A stretch of DNA of 15,746 nt from M55B175 sp964635265 (GTDB lineage: Bacteria; Desulfobacterota; Desulfobacteria; Desulfobacterales; Desulfosalsimonadaceae): assembly GCA_964635265.1 (NCBI GenBank), contig CAZWNV010000059.1, positions 1 to 15,746 on the forward strand. Direction: 5' to 3'. Positions 7,845 to 13,439 of the stretch are shown piece after piece; positions within the stretch are counted from its first letter, which is position 1; each line of letters opens with the position of its first letter. A model generated the notes under the pieces. It was not told the origin of the DNA. It made no database searches and saw nothing but the letters and a program-made list of their open reading frames with translations. The position numbers and the translations under genes were made by a program.

Positions 7845-8755
7845 TGCCGGATTTATCGAAAAACGCCCTGTTCGAGGAACTCTTTGATATCGTGCCCTTT
7901 GCCGTCTATATCGTGGATGTGCGCAACTACCGCATTGTCTACGCGAACCGGCAGATGCGGAGCATTGCAGGGGAGGATTCCCTGGAGGGCCGGGTCTGCT
8001 ACGAGCATATTTTTAAGCTGGACCGGCCCTGTGTGCACTGCAAGATCAACGAACTGGTTGAGGGCGGCAGGCCCAATCAGCAAACCGTCATGTTCGAGCT
8101 GTTTAACGAGACCAACGACAAATGGTACCAGATGCAGGAAAAGGCCATCTCCTGGTCTGATGGCAGGACGGTCAAGTACGCCCTGGCGGTGGAGATCAAC
8201 CAGTTGAAAATGATTCAGAACAACCTGGCCGAGGCTCATGCGGAGCTGGCCCTCAAAAACAAGGAACTGGAGAGGCTCTCTGTTCTGGATAACCTGACGG
8301 GCCTTTACAACCGGGCAAAGCTTGAAGAGGTGATGGATTATGAGCTCAAGCGGGCGCATCGCACCCAAAGGCCTTTTTCCGTTATCCTTATCGATATCGA
8401 TGATTTCAAACAAGTCAACGACGAGCTGGGTCACCTGGCCGGCGACAATGTTTTAAAGGAGCTGGCCGAGATTCTGCAAAACAGCATCCGGGAGACCGAT
8501 CTGGTGTTTCGGTGGGGGGGAGAAGAGCTGCTTGTCTTTGCTCCGGAAACAGACAGTTCGGGCATCCGGAAGCTATCCCGCAACCTGCTGCACCTGGTGG
8601 CGGGACATGGTTTCTCGTGCCAGAGACGCATTACCATCAGCCTGGGGGCCACAACAATGGCCGCCGAGGACTGCCATGCAGACATCATTGCCCGGGCGGA
8701 CAAAGCCCTGTATACCTCCAAGGCGGAAGGAAAAAACACCTGCAATTTTTTGTAA
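7844..8755 (+). CDS. PAS-GGDEF diguanylate cyclase
   Basis: This 303-residue cytoplasmic enzyme makes cyclic di-GMP from two GTP. The PAS domain (about 8-125) carries a C52-Y...C63-x2-C66 cysteine pattern. A helical linker (about 122-148) joins the GGDEF domain (about 150-303). The active-site loop reads GGEEL (225-229), a variant of GGDEF found in active cyclases. D184 in the LIDIDDF segment supplies the other metal ligand. R216-E-T-D219 is exactly five residues upstream and forms an RxxD inhibitory site, so product feedback is expected. Its ATG shares one base with the preceding stop (TAATG), indicating translational coupling with the CheX-receiver gene. It is plausibly the output of the three-gene pathway, even though it has no receiver of its own. 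How the receiver would act on it, by direct contact or otherwise, is not visible. Confidence 0.92.
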   Translation: MPDLSKNALFEELFDIVPFAVYIVDVRNYRIVYANRQMRSIAGEDSLEGRVCYEHIFKLDRPCVHCKINELVEGGRPNQQTVMFELFNETNDKWYQMQEKAISWSDGRTVKYALAVEINQLKMIQNNLAEAHAELALKNKELERLSVLDNLTGLYNRAKLEEVMDYELKRAHRTQRPFSVILIDIDDFKQVNDELGHLAGDNVLKELAEILQNSIRETDLVFRWGGEELLVFAPETDSSGIRKLSRNLLHLVAGHGFSCQRRITISLGATTMAAEDCHADIIARADKALYTSKAEGKNTCNFL

Positions 8756-9076
8756 CCCCTGCCCGGCGGCGGCTTTTTTGGCCTCGCCCGGATTCCATTG
8801 CTTCTGCTCGTTTTTTGGGGCCTGTTTTTCCGGAATTTGGGCACACGGGGACAAAAGGGAGGCGAGCCTCCCCGGATAGGCAAATCGGTAATCTAGGCCA
8901 AACCCATCCGAGTGGCAGCCACGCCGGAATCGATCGTTATTATCCGGAATTTCAATTGAAATTTGTTCGACAGAGGGTTAATTTAGGCATATGGAAATTT
9001 TCCGGTGGCCAGAGGCTTCTCCGAATATCCGCCATCTGTCCGCGTCATCAATGGTTGTCATTGAAAGGAGCCGGTT
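8756..9076. other. Gene-free region with a GC hairpin and a 16-bp palindrome
   Basis: I find no gene here. Just after the cyclase stop codon a GC-rich stretch is followed by six T (about 8764-8780), but it does not fold into a good stem. A clear hairpin GGGAGG-CGAG-CCTCCC lies at 8857-8872 without a T-run. The sequence AATTTCAATTGAAATT at 8948-8963 is a perfect 16-bp palindrome. These may end the signalling operon and regulate the small gene at 9077, but this is unproven. Confidence 0.4.
8948..8963. promoter_or_regulatory. Perfect 16-bp palindrome, possible operator
   Basis: AATTTCAATTGAAATT is fully self-complementary and lies 114 bases upstream of the ATG at 9077. It is AT-rich, so a chance occurrence in a window this size is not negligible. 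No convincing promoter boxes overlap it. Confidence 0.3.
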
Positions 9077-9220
9077 ATGACCAAATTGAGCGAGAGGGTG
9101 GAGGTCCTGGAAGACAAAATCGAGGAAATCAAAAAGGAGATTCACCGGCTGGAGCAGATGCTCAGAAAATTACAGAATGAGATCAGCCATCTGAAATCCG
9201 ATAACTGGCCCTTGTTGTAG
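9077..9220 (+). CDS. Small coiled-coil protein (47 residues)
   Basis: A 47-codon gene starts at an ATG six bases after AAAGGAG (9064-9070), a strong ribosome binding site. The product is almost entirely charged heptads: leucine, valine, isoleucine and methionine recur with 3-4 spacing from about residue 4 to 40, separated by E, K, R and Q. A short SDNWPLL tail follows. It should form a single long helix that dimerises or oligomerises, comparable in size and style to SlyX or Lpp-like helices, but it has no signal peptide and I do not recognise a family. It stands alone after a 321-base gap and converges on the membrane protein gene with six bases between stops. Coding status is supported by the ribosome site and regular heptads. 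Confidence 0.6.
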   Translation: MTKLSERVEVLEDKIEEIKKEIHRLEQMLRKLQNEISHLKSDNWPLL

Positions 9221-9226
9221 CGCGTT

Positions 9227-9529
9227 TTATTGTAAGCCGCGGCGGTATTTTTGGATGTTTTTATCAATCTGTCTGTTTGTCAGGTACCATTTGGAGAAGA
9301 AATAACCGCCGAAAACGGGCAGCAATTGCAGCAGCACAACGTATGCAAAGCCCATGTTGCTTATGTTTCCAGAGATAGTGGTATTTTTTTTCAACAGAAC
9401 CACGATAGACAGGTACAAAAGGATGCCTAGTCCAATTGACACGAGCCTTATAACAGCGTCCTCCTTTTTCGTTAAAAACCGCTTTCGGCCTTCTTTTTGA
9501 GAAGAATCCGGTGAAGCTTCATCTCCCAT
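9227..9529 (-). CDS. Small two-helix membrane protein of unknown function
   Basis: The product is 100 residues. A charged N-terminal tail (1-26, rich in K, R, D and E) is followed by two hydrophobic helices (about 27-47 and 58-80) joined by a short NTTISGNIS loop, then a basic tail ending in YRRGLQ. The positive-inside rule places both tails in the cytoplasm. I do not recognise the family. The start is supported by AGAGGGG about seven bases upstream. An unusual promoter with an inverted repeat centred on a perfect -35 box lies just upstream (9566-9609). It is transcribed alone, converging on the coiled-coil gene. A role as a small regulatory or stress membrane protein is possible but not shown by the sequence. 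Confidence 0.65.
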   Translation of the reverse strand: MGDEASPDSSQKEGRKRFLTKKEDAVIRLVSIGLGILLYLSIVVLLKKNTTISGNISNMGFAYVVLLQLLPVFGGYFFSKWYLTNRQIDKNIQKYRRGLQ

Positions 9530-9565
9530 GATCCACCCCTCTCTTTGTGCTCATTGATAACTAGA

Positions 9566-9609
9566 TTGCTATGGTATCTAAAAGGGATTGTCAACAGGAA
9601 AGATACCAT
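9566..9609 (-). promoter_or_regulatory. Promoter with 9-bp inverted repeat flanking the -35 box
   Basis: On the minus strand a perfect TTGACA (9594-9589) is followed after 17 bases by TAGCAA (9571-9566), a weak -10. The arms ATGGTATCT (9571-9579) and AGATACCAT (9601-9609) form a perfect 9-bp inverted repeat whose centre falls on the -35 box. A dimeric regulator bound here would block or remodel RNA polymerase access. The start codon at 9529 is about 37 bases downstream of the -10. Confidence 0.5.
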
Positions 9610-10246
9610 GGAAAACCGGGCGATTATCGAATTCGGGACTGCAACACCGGTATTTCCCTGGCAGCCATGTGCGGTAAACTACCCCCGGGGGTTCCAGGGT
9701 GTGGTGGATAAGCTGCTGCGACAGTTTTTTGCGGGTATACGCCTGCTGAAACAATTTTTTTCAGGCATGCAAGAATTTCTTGACTACCGCTCAAATTCTC
9801 TTGTAAAGGGGAACTATACAGGGTGTGCGGCGGTTTTCCTTCTATGTGCGAAAATGAGCACTTGTCCAAAACACCTTTGGATAGTTTTCGTTCTCTCCCC
9901 CTATTTGAGAAATTGATACTTTTTGGGCGCGGGGTATCTCGTGCCGGCAGGGATGTATCCCCAAATCCGGGATACCCTGGATATAACGGAGGTCCGCGAG
10001 GTGCCGGCGGCTCTGGATTGGCGCTTTGGCCCCTCTTAAAGGCGGGCCTGATCCGTCCGATAAGAAAAAAAAAGGATATGCGGAATTGACGGCCAGTCAA
10101 AACCCCGTTGCATTAGCGGGAAAGTTGAGACTGAAAGGATGCGCGGGCTTGCCAGCGACACGCGGTTACACCCAGGCCACGGGCTGATTGGCGGTCAAGG
10201 AAGCATACGCTTTTGAAACCCTAAGGAAATAGAAGGAGGCAGCACA
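9610..10246. other. Long gene-free region with a nested stem-loop
   Basis: I see no gene here that I can defend. Open frames on both strands (9624-10100 minus, 9823-10089 plus) are proline/glycine-rich, low in coding character and overlap each other. The clearest structure is nested: GGGTATC (9932-9938) pairs with GATACCC (9971-9977) around an inner GGGAT (9950-9954) and ATCCC (9957-9961). The last 150 bases before 10247 are GC-rich and could be the leader of the small ORF, but they match no riboswitch class that I know. Confidence 0.35.
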
Positions 10247-10387
10247 ATGAAGTTCCGCAGGAATCTCCGCACTCGCAAGGCCCGTGGTTTTCGGCGCAGC
10301 GCCCAGGAGGGCACCCGGCGCGTTGAGAAATGGCCGGATTGGAAGAAAAACGCCGATCTTGTAAAACACATCACCCTGCTCAAGTAA
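10247..10387 (+). CDS. Small basic protein (46 residues) with WPDWK motif
   Basis: A 46-codon ORF starts at an ATG seven bases after AGAAGGAGG (10231-10239), the best ribosome binding site in the window. The product is strongly basic in its first half (repeated R and K in residues 1-26). It then has the motif EKWPDWKKN (about 27-35) and a short hydrophobic end, HITLLK. Short bacterial proteins with a W-P-x-W-K-R/K core occur in several environmental phyla as far as I recall, but I know of no assigned function. A G+C-rich hairpin follows nine bases after the stop, making a neat single-gene unit. Nucleic-acid binding is conceivable from the charge. Confidence in translation is moderate, resting mainly on the ribosome site. 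Confidence 0.55.
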   Translation: MKFRRNLRTRKARGFRRSAQEGTRRVEKWPDWKKNADLVKHITLLK

Positions 10388-10395
10388 TTTCGGTA

Positions 10396-10423
10396 CCGCC
10401 CTGGCCGCCCGCGGTCAGGGCGG
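10396..10423 (+). terminator. Hairpin after the 46-codon gene, possible terminator
   Basis: CCGCCCTGGCC (10396-10406) pairs with GGTCAGGGCGG (10413-10423) as an 11-bp stem with one G-U pair and a six-base loop. T-rich stretches come only 20-40 bases later, so it is an imperfect intrinsic terminator. Confidence 0.45.
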
Positions 10424-10498
10424 GCTATTGCCCCATTCGCATTTTTCCCTGCCTTTTTCCCCAGCCGCGGAATCGTTTCAGCGCTTTTTCCCACAAGG

Positions 10499-10517
10499 GT
10501 CGGAAAGGCCTTCCGAC
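10499..10517. other. Perfect 7-bp stem-loop between convergent genes
   Basis: GTCGGAA (10499-10505) and TTCCGAC (10511-10517) enclose a five-base loop, followed by TTTC on the plus strand. It lies between the 46-codon gene and the convergent permease pair and may help end transcription. The evidence is structural only. Confidence 0.3.
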
Positions 10518-10645
10518 TTTCAAGGATACCCCAAATTGCAGAGGAACAAATTCGTTCTGGTTCCCTGCCCGGCCCATCGCTTCGGCGGCATCCGATAATT
10601 ATGCAGACTCAGAAGGCATGTAGTACTAGAGAAAACATTTGGTGA

Positions 10646-11128
10646 TCAGAACAAGATATTGGCCATTACTCCCGCGCACGGGGGGAAAATCAAAACCAGG
10701 CCCAATCTGAGAACCGTAAACCTGTGGCCGATGATCGCAAGCTCGAACATGGTGGTGATTACCCCCCACAAAGCCCAGCCGGAGATGCAGGCAACGGCCG
10801 TACCCAGCCCCGCCCCCGCCTCAAATACGGTGGCGATGATGGGAAAAGCGATATAAGGGCCGCCGGGGATCAGGGCTCCCCCTATGCTTCCTATAAAGAT
10901 CCCCTGCAAACCGGCCTGCTTGCCCAGCCAGCCCTTGATGAACGCCGGCGGAATGACCACCTGCATAAATCCGGCCAGAATAAACGCCATCAAAAGCAGC
11001 GGCGCTATGTGAATGAACGTATTCCAGGCAATCCGAAAGCCCTTTTTATGGGATCCGTCACCTTTCCGGTATGCGTAAAGGCAAGTGGCAGCAGCCAGAA
11101 GAATCAGAATCACAAAAGCAATAATCAA
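10646..11128 (-). CDS. Half-size ArsP/DUF318-type permease, second of tandem pair
   Basis: The protein is a 160-residue integral inner-membrane protein of the predicted permease family ArsP_1 (DUF318, YraQ-like). Hydrophobic helices lie at about 2-20, 40-60, 76-116 (a long stretch probably holding two helices) and 136-159. The motif GALIPGGPYI (84-93) is shared with its neighbour. Full-length members are about 320-350 residues with two internally related halves; this is one half. Translation starts at TTG (11128-11126), whose last two bases are part of the preceding gene's TGA stop, with AAGGTG upstream. Four-base overlap and sequence similarity imply that the two proteins form a heterodimeric channel. 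The cysteine-rich motif associated with arsenic-type members is not visible, so the substrate is unknown. Confidence 0.8.
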   Translation of the reverse strand: MIIAFVILILLAAATCLYAYRKGDGSHKKGFRIAWNTFIHIAPLLLMAFILAGFMQVVIPPAFIKGWLGKQAGLQGIFIGSIGGALIPGGPYIAFPIIATVFEAGAGLGTAVACISGWALWGVITTMFELAIIGHRFTVLRLGLVLIFPPCAGVMANILF

Positions 11129-11673
11129 GTTTCTTCACCTTCTTTTTGGATCTTGCGGATTTGTTCCCGGACTTTTTCAGTATAGCCGTGAAACCATATA
11201 TTGGCGATTATTCCCGCTATTAGCGGAAATAGCAAAGTTACAACAAATCGGACCAGAGTCAGCCTGGGGCCCAGCAGCGCAATCTCCATCGGGAGCCTGC
11301 TCAGGCTCCATAGGTTTTTGGCCACCACGAAAGTCACTACCGTCCCGATTTCGGCACCGGCCAGCAAAAAAGAGGCGGCAATCGGATAAAAAATATACGG
11401 ACCGCCGGGTACCAGGGCACCGGCAATTCCTGCCAGCATAATTCCCTTTATCCCGGCATCTTTGCCCAGCCATTGATTGATGGTGTCCCTGGAAATCAAT
11501 ACCTGAGCCATTCCCGCAAGTACAAAGGCTGCCATTAAAAGGGGGAGCACCTCTAGTAACATGCCTCCCCCTGCCATTAGCGCCTGGATAATGATTTCCT
11601 TTCCTTGCCGGACAACCCCGGCTGCAGCCAGGAGGATCGTTACGCCGGCCATTCCAATCACGGTTTTTTTCAT
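11125..11673 (-). CDS. Half-size ArsP/DUF318-type permease, first of tandem pair
   Basis: This 182-residue membrane protein is the paralogue of the one encoded immediately downstream. Helices lie at about 4-20, 38-60, 78-117 and 139-162. The shared motif GALVPGGPYI is at 85-94, and the flanking sequence aligns with the neighbour from LPLLMAAFVLAG to AGIIANIWF. A charged C-terminal tail (about 163-182) is absent from the partner and should be cytoplasmic. The start at 11673 is preceded by AAAGGA with nine-base spacing. It is the first gene of a two-gene operon whose coding regions overlap by four bases. Upstream (11674-11853) I see no gene and no firm promoter. The split of a normally two-domain permease into two genes is the notable point; transport substrate and direction are unknown. 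Confidence 0.82.
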   Translation of the reverse strand: MKKTVIGMAGVTILLAAAGVVRQGKEIIIQALMAGGGMLLEVLPLLMAAFVLAGMAQVLISRDTINQWLGKDAGIKGIMLAGIAGALVPGGPYIFYPIAASFLLAGAEIGTVVTFVVAKNLWSLSRLPMEIALLGPRLTLVRFVVTLLFPLIAGIIANIWFHGYTEKVREQIRKIQKEGEET

Positions 11674-11853
11674 TCACCGCAATCCTTTCGCATATTTATT
11701 GAACAGGGTATTGGTAATAGCTGTTTTTGGCTGATTTCAGGGAGCACCACATTTTTTGAGCGTTTTATCATTTATCAGGGAGATTTGAAACATGAACTAT
11801 CACAGGGGGCAGGCGTTTTCGTGGCGGATACCTTGTAGTTTTTTTGAAAGTGA

Positions 11854-12171
11854 AGAGACTATCCCAGATGCCGGCATACGAAACAAGTCTTATCCCCGGC
11901 TTTTGCTCAGAAACAGGAGCGTCCGATCGAGAAATGGAAAGAAAATTTTCAGTCTCTGGATGCTGACAGTGACGGGAAGATTGCCAAAGAAGAATTTTTA
12001 GACTTTTCCCATCACGGCTTCAAAAATCCGGAAGAAATTTTTCAATCCCGTGATGCGGACAATGATGGGTTTCTGACCAAGGAGGAGTTTTGTGGCGGCA
12101 AACGCGGAAAAATGAAGGGCCACGACCGTGGAAGAGGCGAAAAAAGAGGCATAAAACAGTCCGAGAATTGA
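11854..12171 (+). pseudogene. EF-hand calcium-binding protein, start lost
   Basis: An open frame of 105 codons contains two canonical EF-hand loops, DADSDGKIAKEE (coded at about 11971-12006... within LDADSDG to EEF) and DADNDGFLTKEE, both with every calcium-ligand position intact (D1, D3, D5, G6, I/L8, E12). Before them LSPAFAQ looks like the end of a signal peptide, and after them comes a basic tail rich in K, R and G. The frame opens at a stop (11851-11853) and has no ATG, GTG or TTG before the EF-hands. No other frame upstream encodes the missing hydrophobic signal segment. The gene therefore appears to have lost its 5' end by deletion or rearrangement. Intact ligands suggest a recent loss. 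A non-standard start cannot be excluded. The relatives are small exported calcium-binding proteins. Confidence 0.7.
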
Positions 12172-12354
12172 AAACACCACAAATCCCGGGGCCGCCTGCA
12201 TTCAGTCATTGTTTCCTCACTCCTATGATAAGCACTCCTGAATAAAAATAACTTGCGGGTCTACACCCTCAAAACCTTTGAAAGTGCCGTCCTGGAAATT
12301 TGAAGCGAGTTTTTCAGGAAGCCCTAAATAGTCAGTCCTGAAAAATGAATTTAA

Positions 12355-13377
12355 CCTTATTTCACGAAGGATAGAGGGCTTGTCTGGGCGTTAAACCGGG
12401 CCGCACCCCTGTATGAAAAGAACAGGATTGCGGGTGTGCAGGGTGTGCTGGTCGATATATCCGAAAGCAAAAAGGCCCGGGAATTGGTTCAGGAAGGCGA
12501 GGAGCGGTATCGCCGGATAATTGAAAATGCGGGTGATATTGTCTTTAGTGTGAATGGGCAGGGAGAGTTTATCTATATCAGCCCCAACTGTGAGACCGTC
12601 CCGGGCTATCGGGATCATGAGTTTATTGGAGCAAGTTTCGAGCAGTTTGTGCATCCCGAGGATGTTGGGCGCATCTATAATGCCATGTCCGCGGTTTTTG
12701 AGGAGTATCGGCGATCCAATTTGAATGAAGGGGGCTGGTGCAGAGGGGAGATTATCGGGCTTAACCTGGCAAACCTGATCGATCCGCATGACAGGCCCGC
12801 CGCACGGGAAGCCCTGGAAAGCATCAAAAACGGGCAGGTGATGCGATTGGAAATGCGGGTCAGAAGGAAAGACAGCAGCTACGGGTGGTATTCCCTGGTC
12901 AATCGTCCGCTCTATGACAAAAACGCCCAAATCATCGCAATTACCGGCATTGCAAGAAATATTGATCACACGAAGTCGATTGAGCAGGCCCTGCGGGAAA
13001 GCGAGCGGCAGAAGAACCTGATACTCAATGCCACCTCGGAGATGATTGCTTATTATGATACGGATCTACGCATTATATGGGCAAATCAGGCAGCCGCAGA
13101 ATCGGTGGGAAGCCAGCCGGAAAACCTGGTCGGCCGTCACTGCTACGAGGTTTGGCAGCAGCGCAGCGATCCCTGCCCGAACTGCCCTTTATTGAAGACG
13201 AGGGTTACCCGCAGGCCTGAGCAGCTTGAGCAGCAGTCCTCAGGTGGCATCCGCTCCACAGATCACTCTCGAAAATGCTGTTGTCGATTCCTCCGTAAAG
13301 TAGAACAGGGGCCGGTTCACCGGAAGCAGCAGCTCCTTTGGCGGGAAGAGGCTCTGCACATTGATAGGCCTTTATAG
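12355..13377 (+). pseudogene. PAS-domain sensor remnant truncated at both ends
   Basis: The frame opens after a stop codon (12352-12354) in the middle of a PAS domain. From about 12364 it reads as the end of a PAS/PAC unit (VWALNRAAPLYEKN...GVQGVLVDISESKK). Two further PAS domains follow (about 12490-12970 and 12995-13235), the last with the CYEVW...CPNC cysteine pattern. The first usable start, GTG 12436, lies inside the first PAS unit and has no ribosome site. At about 13240 the PAS homology stops and the remaining 45 codons are unrelated, low-quality sequence ending at 13377. No kinase, GGDEF or other output domain is present. I read this as the internal fragment of a larger sensor protein, perhaps a relative of the histidine kinase beside it, with which its last PAS domain is clearly similar. 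A translated short protein is less likely. Confidence 0.7.
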
Positions 13378-13399
13378 CTCATTTGCCATAAATTATAAT
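13371..13399 (+). promoter_or_regulatory. Putative promoter with perfect TATAAT reading toward the kinase 3' end
   Basis: TTTATA (13371-13376) and a perfect TATAAT (13394-13399) are 17 bases apart. An AGGAGG-type ribosome site follows at 13427-13432 and an ATG at 13437. The ORF so marked runs antisense to the end of the histidine kinase gene and is not called here as a gene. Confidence 0.4.
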
Positions 13400-13439
13400 C
13401 CCGTGCCTAGACCTGGGTCAAAAAGAGGAGGGAGCGATG

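Noticed and set aside
8760..8780. Intrinsic terminator after the cyclase (GC-rich stretch then T6)
   Set aside because: The GC-rich part pairs only in three-base stems, so it is not a convincing hairpin.
8869..8935. GEMM (c-di-GMP) riboswitch-like string with CGGTAA...CCAAACC...CAGCCACG downstream of the cyclase gene
   Set aside because: The conserved GACGCAAAGCC core, the GNRA loop and a closing P1 3' strand are missing, so similarity is limited to short words.
9681..9692. 12-bp palindrome ACCCCCGGGGGT
   Set aside because: A 12-bp palindrome is expected a few times by chance in a window of this size and nothing nearby gives it meaning.
9624..10100. Overlapping open frames on both strands in the 9.6-10.1 kb gap
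   Set aside because: They are rich in P and G, lack ribosome sites and family resemblance, and overlap one another.
13240..13359. 39-codon minus-strand frame from GTG 13359 at the right edge of the PAS remnant
   Set aside because: No ribosome site or recognisable family; it may be part of foreign sequence joined to the PAS remnant but cannot be supported as a gene.
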